Shown here one piece after another: positions 54,447-63,708 of a DNA stretch of 64,000 nucleotides. Location: the NCBI GenBank assembly GCA_011390805.1, contig JAABRT010000002.1:60537-124536 (forward strand), given 5' to 3'. The first letter of the stretch is position 1. Every line of letters begins with the position of its first letter. The translations under genes were made by a program, and so were the position numbers. This stretch comes from Gemmatimonas sp. (GTDB taxonomy: Bacteria > Gemmatimonadota > Gemmatimonadetes > Gemmatimonadales > Gemmatimonadaceae). The notes under the pieces were generated by a model. That model did no database searches. It was not told the DNA's origin and saw only the letters and a program-made list of their open reading frames with translations.

Positions 54447-55440
54447 TCAGAAAGGGAGACGCAGCCCAGAATGCCGAGGGATCGGTAATGCGCACACTCG
54501 GACCGCGGAACGATCCGTCGTCATCTTTGCGCTCCGCCTCGATCAGGCTCGCGTCGTGACGTGAGACAATGCGATAGCTCTTGTCCTGACGTGGCAGCGG
54601 GATCGTGAGTGTCTCGCGCTTGTCGGCCAGCGTAAACGCTGACTCGTCGAGTGTACGTGCAGGAACGAGTGTTTCGCCCAGTCGCACTACCAACAGCGCA
54701 CGTGATCCGCCTTCTTCGGTGACAATGCCGCGGTCGAGCAGCTGGCGCTTGTTGCCCACCACGAAGAACACGCGATTCGCCTTGGACTCAACCTGACGCA
54801 CCGTGTCGGTGAGCGCAGACTTTTCGTACACCAGCTGCACATTGGCTTCGCGCAACGTGCGGACTTCAGTCTCGAATGCCACAATCTCCTTGTCGCGCTC
54901 CGCCAATCGCGCCTGCACATCCTGCAGCAGCTGCGAGGCAGCCGACGATTCACCACGAAGTGCTACAACGGAATCACGCGCGCGCTGCAACTCCGATTGG
55001 CGCGCACTCAACCGCTGACGCAGCTGCTTGAGCCTGTCGAGAATGTCCTGACGCGCTGCCGACGCCGACGCGCGGCCACTCTCGTCTCCGGCCTGCGGCT
55101 GCACACGCGACGAAAGACCGCGCACCTGCCGCAACTCGGCATCGATCTCCTCGGCGAAGCGGCTGGCTGCGGCCAGCTCGCTCACCGCCCGACTCTCTTC
55201 GGCATCGGCGCTACCGACGATCAACGCCAGTGAGTCGCGTTCGGCTGTGGCTGCGGCCAGCTCGGTGGCCAGGCGTTCCGCCTCTGCAACGGCGTTAGAG
55301 TCACTGCAAGCGCCTGCGAACAGCAGCGCTGACAGTGCGAGTGCGCCCTGCAGGCGGGCACGCCGAACCGAATGGCGCCAAGCGCCGGAAGCGCCGGTGC
55401 GCCGTTGGCACGGGCGTTGATTGAATGTCGAGGGAGCCAT
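54430..55440 (-). CDS. Coiled-coil lipoprotein
   Basis: This protein of about 336 residues has a lipoprotein signal after a basic leader (LALSALLFAGAC), then a long alpha-helical region with heptad character from about 45 to 190 (AERLATELAAATAERDSLAL, LKQLRQRLSARQSELQRARD) and a compact C-terminal domain with RVFFVVGNKRQLLDRGIVTEEGG. Similar coiled-coil lipoproteins are widespread with no assigned function, and may tether outer membrane to wall. The ATG at 55440 is chosen so that the signal is preceded by only about 25 residues. Confidence 0.75.
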   Translation of the reverse strand: MAPSTFNQRPCQRRTGASGAWRHSVRRARLQGALALSALLFAGACSDSNAVAEAERLATELAAATAERDSLALIVGSADAEESRAVSELAAASRFAEEIDAELRQVRGLSSRVQPQAGDESGRASASAARQDILDRLKQLRQRLSARQSELQRARDSVVALRGESSAASQLLQDVQARLAERDKEIVAFETEVRTLREANVQLVYEKSALTDTVRQVESKANRVFFVVGNKRQLLDRGIVTEEGGSRALLVVRLGETLVPARTLDESAFTLADKRETLTIPLPRQDKSYRIVSRHDASLIEAERKDDDGSFRGPSVRITDPSAFWAASPFLIIVEK

Positions 55441-55577
55441 GGGGAACTGGGGTCTGAAGAGCCTGGTCACGGTGCCACTCATCTCCGCTGGAGACGACGT
55501 CCGTCGGGAAGTGACCCCGCGAACGTATCTCACATGTAAGGTGGAAGGAAGTGTTGCCGGTCACGCACGGAGCGCGA

Positions 55578-56252
55578 TCAACAGTTTCCGCGCTTATGGT
55601 CGGCGGGGGGGCAGCGGTATTTCCCGTCTGCCCAGAGCCCGCGGCGTTCTTGCCGTGCCGTGGCGACAGCCCGTCGAATCGCCTCGATGTAGCGCACGTT
55701 TGGCTGAAAGACCACGGCCACCGCCCAGCCACCGGCCGCCTGCGCCAGATTCACGTGTGTACCGCCGTCGGGAGACGTCCATACGTGCGCGAGCGTCCTG
55801 CCGTATTGGTCCTCCCGCTGGAGGTCATACTCCAACCACACCGTGTCGCCACGATTGATCAGGCGGCGCAGGGCGTCGCGCGATTGTGCGCCAAAGGGTG
55901 GTTGCGACATCTCCGGCGCGTCGAGCAGAAGCAACCGCACACGACCTTGTGCTACGCAGCGCATGGAATCGCCGTCGGTTACGCTGGCTACGACGCAGAG
56001 GTCGCGGGCGTTGTTGCTCGTGCTGCGTTCGGATCTGTTCGTCGCTGTGTTTGAGGTGCTGCCCGTCGTGTTGCTCGTCGTGTTGTTCGTGGTACTGTTT
56101 GCGGTTGTGCCGGCGGCACTGTTCGCCAGTTGGTCTTGTGCCGGCTCGGCACAACCACTCAGCAGCAATAACGCCGCCGCAACGCACGCGGTCGCGGCAC
56201 GCATGAACGGCCTGTGCGGCCGCGCGCACCACGCAGCTACTCTGCCTGTCAT
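55578..56252 (-). CDS. Thermonuclease-like (SNase) lipoprotein
   Basis: This 224-residue protein has a lipobox (LLLLSGC), a 40-residue linker very rich in Thr, Asn and Ser, and a staphylococcal-nuclease fold: ASVTDGDSMRC, VRLLLLDAPEMSQPPFG and the catalytic Arg segment EDQYGRTLAHVW. It should cut DNA or RNA in the periplasm or at the surface, either for nutrition or against incoming DNA. The ATG at 56252 overlaps the DUF218 stop as ATGA; a long leader of about 30 residues precedes the hydrophobic core, and an internal ATG could also be used. Confidence 0.85.
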   Translation of the reverse strand: MTGRVAAWCARPHRPFMRAATACVAAALLLLSGCAEPAQDQLANSAAGTTANSTTNNTTSNTTGSTSNTATNRSERSTSNNARDLCVVASVTDGDSMRCVAQGRVRLLLLDAPEMSQPPFGAQSRDALRRLINRGDTVWLEYDLQREDQYGRTLAHVWTSPDGGTHVNLAQAAGGWAVAVVFQPNVRYIEAIRRAVATARQERRGLWADGKYRCPPADHKRGNC

Positions 56253-57061
56253 AACCATCCTCGCCACCGGTACACCCGGTACCCAACCCACTCGTGCAAT
56301 GCCGCGCGAAGCAAAGCCAGACGCGCGCCGGGCGTATTCACGCGGGCAAACGAGAGATCACGCGAAGTGGCCGGCACACAGGTGACACGCAATCCGGTTG
56401 CCTCGAGCGTCGCGCAGGCACGCCGCGCGTGAAGCGGAGACGTGACCGCGTGTACGTGCGACCACCCGCGCGTGCGGGCGTACGCGGCAAAGGCCAGACT
56501 CTCGTTGTACGTGTTGGTGACGCCGGAAACGAGATGCGGTTCAACACCGGAACCGAGCAGTGCGACAATACCGCGCTGGTCGGCACCGGTGGTAACCTCG
56601 CGCCCATTCACGACGCGACGCTGCTCCGACAGCAGTACGTGCGGTATGCCAAGCTGCTGCGCGTCGTCGAGGCCACTCACCAAGCGCGTAAGGGCGATAT
56701 CACCAATGCGTCCGTCGTCAGTTACCGCCCCGGAAAACACCACGATCACCTGCGCGTCACGCGATGGCGCATCGGCGCGCAGCAGCGAGAGGGCGGGTTG
56801 CTCCACCAGCGGCGTGAACATGACCAGCAGCATCAGCGCGGCGAGCGCTGCCGCCGCCAGCCAGAGTAAACGAGCGGCGCGGGTGGGGGCGAGCAGGGCG
56901 CCCAATGCGATTGCCAGCAACCGCCATGTGGTGGCGCCAACCGATGTGGCATCACGCAAGCCGAGTGTGAGCGCGATTTCGACGGCGCCGAGAGCGAGTG
57001 TCGCTCCGCCGGCGGCCGTGATCCACACCGCGCTGCGCACTGCTGCATCACGCGGTGTCAC
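56249..57061 (-). CDS. DUF218 (YdcF/ElyC-like) membrane protein
   Basis: This 270-residue protein has two or three N-terminal membrane helices and a DUF218 Rossmann-like domain: AQVIVVFSGAVTDDGRIG, GIPHVLLSEQRR, VSGVTNTYNESLAFAAYAR and VHAVTSPLHARRACATLE. ElyC of E. coli affects envelope peptidoglycan and enterobacterial common antigen metabolism; YdcF binds SAM. The role here is uncertain. The GTG at 57061 lies 6 bases after the QueD-like gene. Confidence 0.85.
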   Translation of the reverse strand: MTPRDAAVRSAVWITAAGGATLALGAVEIALTLGLRDATSVGATTWRLLAIALGALLAPTRAARLLWLAAAALAALMLLVMFTPLVEQPALSLLRADAPSRDAQVIVVFSGAVTDDGRIGDIALTRLVSGLDDAQQLGIPHVLLSEQRRVVNGREVTTGADQRGIVALLGSGVEPHLVSGVTNTYNESLAFAAYARTRGWSHVHAVTSPLHARRACATLEATGLRVTCVPATSRDLSFARVNTPGARLALLRAALHEWVGYRVYRWRGWL

Positions 57062-57067
57062 TCGCCG

Positions 57068-57448
57068 TCACTCGCCGCGATAGACCACGCGAAAGCCACC
57101 TGTTTCCGACACTTCAACCGCACTGAGCTGAGGCAGCGAATCGCGCAGCGCGCGCCAGATCCAGAGCGCCACATGCTCGCTGGTGGGATTGTCGAGACCG
57201 GGAATCTCATTGAGCACGCGATGATCCAGCGCGTCATGCACCGGAGCCCACGCCGCCTGTACATCGGCAAAGTCCATCACCCATCCGGCCACCGGGTGCA
57301 CCGGACCGTGTAACACGAGGCGCACTCCAAAGGTGTGGCCATGCATGCGGCCACATGGGTGACCCTCAGAAACGTGCGGCAACCAACGAGCGCTGGCCAG
57401 CGAGAACTCTGCCGAGAGTTCCGCCTCGGGAGACGGGATGTGGGTCAG
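57068..57448 (-). CDS. queD: QueD-like 6-carboxytetrahydropterin synthase with an altered zinc site and non-ATG start
   Basis: QueD makes 6-carboxy-tetrahydropterin for the queuosine precursor pathway. The sequence aligns by eye with E. coli QueD over its full length: LPHVSEGHPCGRMHGHTF, GWVMDFADVQAAW, ALDHRVLNEIPGLDNPTSE and a final YRGE. The catalytic Cys of GHPC, both HGH histidines and the DH pair are kept. In the N-terminal motif, where E. coli reads FEAAH, this protein reads LASAR, so the first zinc-ligand histidine is Arg. No ATG or GTG gives the N-terminus; the first listed codon with good fit is CTG at 57448, in a CTGA overlap with the NlpC stop. A TTG at 57382 would cut off that motif. 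Confidence 0.7.
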   Translation of the reverse strand: MTHIPSPEAELSAEFSLASARWLPHVSEGHPCGRMHGHTFGVRLVLHGPVHPVAGWVMDFADVQAAWAPVHDALDHRVLNEIPGLDNPTSEHVALWIWRALRDSLPQLSAVEVSETGGFRVVYRGE

Positions 57449-58140
57449 CGGCCCGAGTCTGGCAGCGTGTCGCGAAGCGAGTCGCGCACGGCGTCGAGAA
57501 TTGCTGCTACACCGCCGTAGCGCGAGGCGACCAGGTCACTGTCAATCACGCGCCGCACGTCCTTCCACTGCTTCACCAGCGAAGACGCTGTCTGGTCGAG
57601 CGTGCTTTCAATCACACGCTTTTTCGATGTGCTGGCGTGGATGAAGCGCCCTTCGCCAACGTACATGCCGATATGCGTGACGCGCTTGCCGGTGCCGAAC
57701 GTGAGCAGATCGCCCGGCTTCATCTGCTCGCGATCTTTCGGAATCGAACGCCCCATTCGCGCCTGTTCCTGCGCGGTTCGCGGAAGCGAAATGTCAAACG
57801 CCGACAGCACGTGTTTGATCAGTGCGCTGCAGTCGAGACCGCGCAACGGGTCGGTGCCACCAAAAACGTATTTGATCCCGATGCTCTCACGAGCGCGTGA
57901 TACTAGCGAGTCACGGAGTGCACCAACAGACGCCGCCAGTCCCGAAAACGCGCGCGGCCTCGCAGCATCAACCGCCAGTCGCGGCATGGCAGACGTGTTG
58001 GTTTCGGCGGCGTTGGGGCGCGACTCGCCCGCTGACGAAGCACCAACCTGCGCAAAGGCGGACGCCGGCGCCACGAGGGCAGCCAGCGCAAACGCGGTCG
58101 CGGCAAAGGTGGTACGCTGTCGTGCAGAGACTAAAGGCAC
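57445..58140 (-). CDS. NlpC/P60-family peptidoglycan hydrolase
   Basis: This exported protein of about 231 residues has a signal peptide (TAFALAALVAPASAFAQ) and a C40 peptidase domain: YVFGGTDPLRGLDCSALIKH with the catalytic Cys, PGDLLTFGTGKRVTHIGMYVGEG with the catalytic His, and FIHAS. It cuts within the stem peptide of peptidoglycan. The GTG at 58140 starts just before the signal peptide; an ATG at 58182 is possible. The stop overlaps the proposed start of the QueD-like gene. It is divergent from the DsbA-like gene. Confidence 0.88.
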   Translation of the reverse strand: MPLVSARQRTTFAATAFALAALVAPASAFAQVGASSAGESRPNAAETNTSAMPRLAVDAARPRAFSGLAASVGALRDSLVSRARESIGIKYVFGGTDPLRGLDCSALIKHVLSAFDISLPRTAQEQARMGRSIPKDREQMKPGDLLTFGTGKRVTHIGMYVGEGRFIHASTSKKRVIESTLDQTASSLVKQWKDVRRVIDSDLVASRYGGVAAILDAVRDSLRDTLPDSGR

Positions 58141-58324
58141 GTCGGGCGGGTAGAATGTGAAAGCCACGGGGCCACATACCATAAGCGTGACCCATATTTC
58201 GGCGAAGCACAAAACCTACTCCGGCCGAGCTTGCAGCAGAACCCCTCAGTTTGAGGAATCTGTGTGCAACCTGCTTCGGGCGGTGTTGAACGCCCACTTA
58301 CTCCCAGTGCCCGGGAAACCGCTC

Positions 58325-58984
58325 ATGACCCGTTTGTTACGTCGCGCTTCATGGCACGTGGCTGTCTGCCTCACCGTGGGGCTGGCGACGGCGCGCGCCC
58401 TCCCTGCGCAGGATCTCTCAGCGTTCGGACACGTGTTCGGCTCCTCTTCGGCAAAACTCGAGGTGGTGGAGTTTCTGGATTTTGGATGCATCCAGTGCGA
58501 ACGCTTCAACGAGCTCGCCTTCGGCAATCTCTACAACGAGTTTGTGCTCACCGGCCAGGTACGGTGGCGCGTGATCCCCTTCGTGCTCGGCGCGTTTCGG
58601 CACTCCGCGTTTGCCGCTGAAGCCGCCGAGTGTGCCGCCGAGCAGGACCTGTTTCTCGTAATGCATGATTCGCTCATGGCCCGACGCAGCGACTGGAGTA
58701 CGCTCGGGTCACCGACACAGGCCCTGGCCGAGATTGCGCGCGACGCCGGCCTGAACGGTGCTGCGTTTGACGAGTGTGTGAAAAGCCAGCGCATGCGGCC
58801 GCGGGTGCGGGCGCACAAGACGGTGGCGCTTTCGAAAAAGGTGTACGGCACGCCAACGTTCATTTTCCCCGGTGACCGCCGGGTACTCGGAGCCGTACCG
58901 CTCGCACAGTTCCGCGCACTGCTGCGTGCTGAACTCGATTCGAACAGCGTGCAGGCGGCGCCATCCCCCAAGCCACAGCGCTAA
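58325..58984 (+). CDS. Periplasmic DsbA-like thiol oxidoreductase
   Basis: This 219-residue protein has a signal peptide (VAVCLTVGLATARALPAQ) and a thioredoxin/DsbA fold. Its VVEFLDFGCIQCERF motif gives the active-site pair CIQC, and the cis-proline loop is YGTPTFIF. A helical insertion lies between (ECAAEQDLFLVMHDSL). A further Cys in DECVKS could form a second disulfide. It oxidises or isomerises exported protein thiols. The ATG at 58325 starts the signal peptide. The next gene begins 4 bases after its stop. Confidence 0.88.
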   Translation: MTRLLRRASWHVAVCLTVGLATARALPAQDLSAFGHVFGSSSAKLEVVEFLDFGCIQCERFNELAFGNLYNEFVLTGQVRWRVIPFVLGAFRHSAFAAEAAECAAEQDLFLVMHDSLMARRSDWSTLGSPTQALAEIARDAGLNGAAFDECVKSQRMRPRVRAHKTVALSKKVYGTPTFIFPGDRRVLGAVPLAQFRALLRAELDSNSVQAAPSPKPQR

Positions 58985-58988
58985 CATT

Positions 58989-59918
58989 ATGAACGAACGC
59001 TCCGCGCAGTCTCTGGTTACCATTGCGGCACTGGCCGCGCTGGCCGATGGCGCAACCGACGCCGCAGAGCAGGAACAGATTGTCCAGGTTGCCACGCGGC
59101 TCGGCGTCAACATGGAAGACATCACCTTGCCCGAGCATGTCAGTCCGGCGATGGCGGCTGCGCAGGCATCGCGACTGCTCATGACCTCCGAATCGCGCGA
59201 GGCGGCATATCAGGTAGCGTTGGCCGTTTGCAACGCCGATGGATATGCCAACACCAAGGAATCCATGTTTCTGCGCAGTCTGGCCCAGTCGCTGGATCTC
59301 GATCCGTCGCGATTTGACGCCCAGTCGGCGTCTGTCATGGAAGCGGTAGCCAGCGTCGGTGTCGCGGGCACGCCGTCAGCCACGGCCACTTCGCCGGAGC
59401 GCAGCGAGCAATCCATCGACGAGTTCATCCTTGATCAGGCCATGCTCACAGCGGCCCTTGAGCTGCTCCCCGATCGGCTGGCCAATCTCGGTATTCTTCC
59501 GTTGCAACTGCGCCTTGTTCACACGATTGGTACGCGCAGCGGTCAGGCCGGCAGCGGTCCGCAGGTCAAGGAGTTGATGGCAACACTGGGTATCGGTGTG
59601 GTTGCACAGGTCATGGAATCGGTGGTGCGCAAAACGCTTGGCGGGCTGGCGGGCGGTCTGCTGGGCGGCATGCTCGGTGGCGCTACCGGTTTGGCGGCGG
59701 GTGGCGCCGTCACGTTCGCCACCACGTACGCGCTTGGCCACGCCGCGCAACAGTACTATGCGCAGGGACGCACGATGTCCAACAGTGACCTCAAGGCGCT
59801 CTTCACAAGGCTCAAGTCCGACGGCACGGCGATGTATCCACGTGTGCAAGCGCGCATCGGCCAGTTGGCGCAAGGCAATACACTACAGTCTGTGATGCAA
59901 TCAGTGCGGGGGGTGTAG
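58989..59918 (+). CDS. TerB-like protein with a glycine-rich membrane segment
   Basis: This 309-residue protein starts with a TerB-like helical domain (about 1-115, with ALADGATDAAEQEQIVQVA and NADGYANTKESMFLRSLA), then a linker and a second region with a Gly-rich hydrophobic segment (LGGLAGGLLGGMLGGATGLA) followed by FATTYALGHAAQQYYAQGR, as in DUF697/YcjF-like proteins. TerB-type domains bind metal or membranes in tellurite and stress systems. The role is not established. A TerC-family gene is 3 kb downstream but is not part of the same transcript. Confidence 0.7.
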   Translation: MNERSAQSLVTIAALAALADGATDAAEQEQIVQVATRLGVNMEDITLPEHVSPAMAAAQASRLLMTSESREAAYQVALAVCNADGYANTKESMFLRSLAQSLDLDPSRFDAQSASVMEAVASVGVAGTPSATATSPERSEQSIDEFILDQAMLTAALELLPDRLANLGILPLQLRLVHTIGTRSGQAGSGPQVKELMATLGIGVVAQVMESVVRKTLGGLAGGLLGGMLGGATGLAAGGAVTFATTYALGHAAQQYYAQGRTMSNSDLKALFTRLKSDGTAMYPRVQARIGQLAQGNTLQSVMQSVRGV

Positions 59919-59963
59919 CGTCGCGCGACGGGACGAGCAACTCGCCCACGCACGCGGCGCTCT

Positions 59964-60608
59964 CTACCGCACCCCGATGTCTTTGTGCGTCTGCACCGAC
60001 AGTCGCCATTGCGGATGCTCAAGGCAATACGCGATGGCGCGTGCCGTGTTGGCGGCACGATGCGGCCCGTCCATAGGCTGCAGCAGAAAGTGGTCAAAGG
60101 CCATGGACTCGTAATGTGCCGGGTCGCCCGCGGTGCCCACCTGCGGGAACACCAGCTTGAGTTCGCTGCCGCCGTGCTGCACCAATGTGGCGTTTGCCTT
60201 GGGACTGATGCACAGCCAGTCGATGCCATCGGGGGCCGCGATTGTACCGTTGCTTTCAACCGCGATTTCAAACCCTGCATCGTGCAGCGCATCGATGGCC
60301 GGCCGATCCAGCTGCAGCAGCGGTTCTCCCCCGGTGCACACAACAAACGGTTTGACATGCGACGGTGCGTCGGCTGGCCACCGCGCTTTCACGGCCGCAG
60401 CCAGCTGTTCAGCTGATGCGAACTTTCCACCGTCCGGGCCGACTCCTACAAAATCGGTGTCGCAGAACTGACAGACAGCGTGAGCCCGATCTGCTTCGCG
60501 ACCCGTCCACAGGTTGCAACCGGAAAACCGAAGGAAGACGGCTGGTCGTCCGGCGTTCACGCCTTCGCCCTGCAGCGTGTAGAAAATTTCCTTTACGGTG
60601 TACGTCAC
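59964..60608 (-). CDS. queE: 7-carboxy-7-deazaguanine synthase
   Basis: This 214-residue radical-SAM enzyme converts 6-carboxytetrahydropterin to 7-carboxy-7-deazaguanine in queuosine/preQ1 synthesis. It has [20 protein letters not shown], the cluster-binding cysteines spread as GCNLW...CQFCDTDF with a long insertion typical of the E. coli type, and [14 protein letters not shown]. The GTG start overlaps the queC stop as GTGA, showing the two enzymes are coupled. It supplies the step after the QueD-like gene at 57068. Confidence 0.93.
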   Translation of the reverse strand: MTYTVKEIFYTLQGEGVNAGRPAVFLRFSGCNLWTGREADRAHAVCQFCDTDFVGVGPDGGKFASAEQLAAAVKARWPADAPSHVKPFVVCTGGEPLLQLDRPAIDALHDAGFEIAVESNGTIAAPDGIDWLCISPKANATLVQHGGSELKLVFPQVGTAGDPAHYESMAFDHFLLQPMDGPHRAANTARAIAYCLEHPQWRLSVQTHKDIGVR

Positions 60609-61345
60609 GAGCGTTCCACGTACGCAATCGGGTCACGTAGTCCGGCTTCGTGAAATCCCTTCAGGCGCAGCAAGCAGGCGTCGCAGCGGCCGCAGGCGCT
60701 GCCGTTTGCCGACGGATCGTAGCAGCTGGTCGTCATGGAATAATCCACGCCCAACGATTGGCCAAGCTGCACAATGCCCGACTTGGTCAAGTGCAGCAGC
60801 GGTGCATGAATGGTGAGACGCGCCGTACCCTCCACTCCTGCGCGTGTAGCCAGATTCGCCATCTGCTCGAAGGCGCGTAAATACTCCGGCCGGCAGTCGG
60901 GGTAGCCGGAGTAATCGAGCGCATTGACACCAACAAAGATGTCGGTGGCGCCAAGCGTTTCGGCCCACGCAAGGGCAAACGAAAGAAAAATCGTATTGCG
61001 TGCCGGCACGTACGTGACAGGAATATCGTGTGCGGCACTCACGTCACGATCCTTGGGTACGGCCACATCACTGGTGAGCGCTGAACCGCCCCACTGGCGC
61101 AAATCGATGTCCACGATGACATGTTGCGTCACGTCATGCGCGGCAGCAATCCGCTGCGCTGCTTCAATCTCGTGCAGATGCCGCTGCCCGTACCGAAACG
61201 TCATGGCGTGCGGTTGGTAGCCATCGCGTCTGGCGACCGCGAGCACGGTCGATGAATCAAGCCCGCCGCTCAGGAGTACGACTGCAGGACGCAGTGCATC
61301 GGTTGAGTGTGCAGGTACGGTTTCTGAAGCAGGAATTGAAGCCAT
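60605..61345 (-). CDS. queC: 7-cyano-7-deazaguanine synthase
   Basis: This 246-residue PP-loop ATPase makes preQ0 from 7-carboxy-7-deazaguanine and ammonia. It has the PP-loop [45 protein letters not shown] and the zinc-binding cysteines in SCYDPSANG and [11 protein letters not shown]. The start at 61345 gives a usual leader of about 20 residues before the PP-loop. The short upstream region is divergent from the M28 peptidase gene; I found no preQ1 riboswitch in it. Confidence 0.95.
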   Translation of the reverse strand: MASIPASETVPAHSTDALRPAVVLLSGGLDSSTVLAVARRDGYQPHAMTFRYGQRHLHEIEAAQRIAAAHDVTQHVIVDIDLRQWGGSALTSDVAVPKDRDVSAAHDIPVTYVPARNTIFLSFALAWAETLGATDIFVGVNALDYSGYPDCRPEYLRAFEQMANLATRAGVEGTARLTIHAPLLHLTKSGIVQLGQSLGVDYSMTTSCYDPSANGSACGRCDACLLRLKGFHEAGLRDPIAYVERS

Positions 61346-61420
61346 GCCTCAAAACTACCTTGGCACCGCCTTCGCGTGGTATCGTTCAGCCCGCATTGAT
61401 CACCTCCAAACCTCGATATC

Positions 61421-62647
61421 GTGACGCTACATCAAACCCTGCCGCGGGTGTCCCGAATAACCGCGACTGCCTTGTTCGCCGCTGCCTTCACCGCGCTGAC
61501 CGCGTGTGCGCAGTCCCCCAATACGTCGGCGGCGCAACCAGAGCGTGGCGGCTATTCGCCTTCCATCACCGAGGCGGATTTGCGTAAACGCCTCTTCATC
61601 TTTGCCGACGACTCCATGCAGGGGCGCAGCGCCGGCAGTGCAGGGCATGACAAGGCCCTGGCCTACATTGTCGGCGAGCTGACGCGACTGGGTATCACGC
61701 CCAGGGGCGAGGATGGTTACTTCCAGCGCGTGCCGATTGTGCGCGGCAACTCGGGAGATACGCTCTGGTCGCGCAATGTGATTGCGGTGATTCAAGGCAG
61801 TGACCCCATGTTGCGCGCCGAGTACGTCGCCATTGGCGCGCACAGCGATCATGTCGGCTTTGCACGACGGGCCGTAGATCACGATTCCCTGCGGGCGTTC
61901 AATCAGGCCGCGTGGGCGGCTTCAGGGCGCGATGCCAACGCGCGCATCACGCCGGCCATGCGTGCCGCGGTGGTGGTAAACGTGGACTCGCTGCGCGCGC
62001 TGCGTCCCGCTCGTCTCGACTCGATTAACAACGGAGCCGATGATGACGGGTCGGGTTCCATGGCGTTGCTGGAGATCGCCGAACGATTTGCCACCGCGGC
62101 TGTCAAACCACGCCGCAGCATTCTGTTGGTGTGGCACACCGCCGAAGAGCTGGGGCTCAATGGGTCCGAATGGTTTAACGATCATCCCACCGTGAATCGC
62201 GATCAGATCGTGGCCCAGATCAATATTGATATGATCGGACGCGGTACCGCCGCCGACGTGAAGGAAGGCGGTGAAGACTACCTCACCGTGCTTGGTCCCA
62301 AGCGCCTGTCGTCGCAGTACGACCAGTGGGTGCGTGATGTCAACGCCCGACAGTCGCGACCGTTCGCCCTGGATTATCAGTTTGATGCCGACGGACATCC
62401 GCAGCAGTTCTATTGCCGGAGCGATCACTATCACTACGCGCGCTACGGTATTCCGATCGCGTTTTTCTTTACCAGCATTCACGAAGACTACCACCAGATC
62501 ACCGACGAGCCGCAGTACATCGCGTATCCCAAGTACACGCGCATCACGCAGTACCTGTTTGATCTGGCCAGCTTCGTTGCACAGCAACCGGAGCGGCCGG
62601 TTGTCGATCAACCAAAGCCCGATCCCAACGGCCGCTGCAGGCAATAA
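61421..62647 (+). CDS. M28-family zinc aminopeptidase lipoprotein
   Basis: This 408-residue exported peptidase has a lipoprotein signal (lipobox LTAC, Cys about 29). The two-zinc site is visible: GAHSDHVG, NNGADDDGSGSMALLEIAE, WHTAEELGLNGSEWF, INIDMIGRG and the late His in FTSIHEDYH. It cleaves N-terminal amino acids or dipeptides in the periplasm. The start is GTG at 61421, which begins the signal. A perfect hairpin overlaps the stop codon. Confidence 0.9.
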   Translation: MTLHQTLPRVSRITATALFAAAFTALTACAQSPNTSAAQPERGGYSPSITEADLRKRLFIFADDSMQGRSAGSAGHDKALAYIVGELTRLGITPRGEDGYFQRVPIVRGNSGDTLWSRNVIAVIQGSDPMLRAEYVAIGAHSDHVGFARRAVDHDSLRAFNQAAWAASGRDANARITPAMRAAVVVNVDSLRALRPARLDSINNGADDDGSGSMALLEIAERFATAAVKPRRSILLVWHTAEELGLNGSEWFNDHPTVNRDQIVAQINIDMIGRGTAADVKEGGEDYLTVLGPKRLSSQYDQWVRDVNARQSRPFALDYQFDADGHPQQFYCRSDHYHYARYGIPIAFFFTSIHEDYHQITDEPQYIAYPKYTRITQYLFDLASFVAQQPERPVVDQPKPDPNGRCRQ

Positions 62648-62658
62648 CGCCTGCAGCG
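62633..62658 (+). terminator. Perfect 10-bp hairpin spanning the M28 stop codon
   Basis: CGCTGCAGGC pairs with GCCTGCAGCG around the loop AATAAC, which contains part of the stop codon TAA. No T-run follows, so it may act as a transcript stabiliser or a weak terminator before the TerC gene. Confidence 0.5.
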
Positions 62659-62719
62659 TCGTGCCCGGTCGTGATGGCGGTCCGTGGCAACTCACCTGTA
62701 AATACTCTGGAGCTGTTGC

Positions 62720-63475
62720 GTGGAATGGCTGAGCGACCCGAACGTCTGGATTGGATTGCTGACGTTGACGTTGCTGGAGATTGTGCTGGGCATCGACAAC
62801 ATCATCTTCATCTCGATTCTTGCCTCGCGCGTCAAACCCTCTGAGCAGGCCAAAGCGCGCAGACTTGGTTTGATGGGTGCGTTCGTGTCACGTCTTGGCC
62901 TGTTGTTTTCCATTGCGTGGATTGCCCGGCTCACCACACCGATGTTTGAACTGCTGGGGCGTGGCTGGTCAGGTCGCGACCTCATTCTGGTGATCGGTGG
63001 CCTCTTTCTGATTGGCAAAGCGGTGCTGGAGATTCACCACAAGCTGGAGCCCGAGATTGCCACGGCCGATGAGGTGAGGCAGGTGGCCAAAGCGCTCGGG
63101 CCGATCGTGGTGCAGATCATGCTCATTGACCTCGTGTTCTCACTGGACTCGGTGATCACCGCGGTGGGAATGGTTGACCAGATTGAAATCATGGTGGCGG
63201 CCAACGTGATTGCGCTGGCGGTAATGCTGGCAGCGGTCACGCCGGTGAGTGATTTCGTGGAAAAGCATCCCACCGTGAAAGTGCTGGCGCTGGCATTTCT
63301 TGTGCTCATCGGGACAAACCTCGTGGCCGAAGGATTTGGTCAGCACATTCCCAAGGGCTACACCTATGCGGCCATGGCTTTCTCCATGTTGGTGGAGATG
63401 CTCAACCTGCGTGTCCGCAAAACGATCGTGCCGGTGGAGCTTCGGGTGAGCGATGCGGAGCAACCGCCGGTGTAA
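62720..63475 (+). CDS. TerC-family membrane protein
   Basis: This 251-residue protein has seven or so membrane helices and the two acidic TerC motifs: [18 protein letters not shown] and [14 protein letters not shown]. TerC proteins such as Alx and MeeF/MeeY export manganese or help metalate secreted enzymes. The GTG start at 62720 sits 72 bases after the M28 peptidase; I did not find a yybP-ykoY-type leader. The DtxR-type regulator at 11211 could control it, but nothing in the sequence proves that. Confidence 0.92.
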   Translation: MEWLSDPNVWIGLLTLTLLEIVLGIDNIIFISILASRVKPSEQAKARRLGLMGAFVSRLGLLFSIAWIARLTTPMFELLGRGWSGRDLILVIGGLFLIGKAVLEIHHKLEPEIATADEVRQVAKALGPIVVQIMLIDLVFSLDSVITAVGMVDQIEIMVAANVIALAVMLAAVTPVSDFVEKHPTVKVLALAFLVLIGTNLVAEGFGQHIPKGYTYAAMAFSMLVEMLNLRVRKTIVPVELRVSDAEQPPV

Positions 63476-63708
63476 CGGCATGCTCCGTTGCAGGCCGGGC
63501 GTTGGTGCCGCGGTTTCGCGGCCTGATCCCGTCGCCGAAAATCATGCTGCGCTGTCCCCTTCAGCGGACAGTTACGCCCGCATACCCCGGTCGTGGCAAG
63601 CGCGTAAACGGATGGTGTGAAAGCAGTTACCCGGCTGGTTTGAAAGTTGGCCAAACGTGGCGCGAAGTGTGCGCCCTGTGAAGCCAACTTCGACGCCGGG
63701 AGGGCGAC
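63476..63708. other. Gap before the last gene
   Basis: This 233-base interval contains a perfect hairpin GCCGCG-GTTT-CGCGGC (63507-63522) without a T-run, which may end the TerC transcript. No small gene is convincing. Confidence 0.4.

Noticed and set aside
61346..61420. preQ1 riboswitch before queC
   Set aside because: The short leader does not show the characteristic A-rich tail and pseudoknot pattern.
62648..62719. yybP-ykoY (manganese) riboswitch before the TerC gene
   Set aside because: The interval is only 72 bases and the conserved loops of that riboswitch were not seen.
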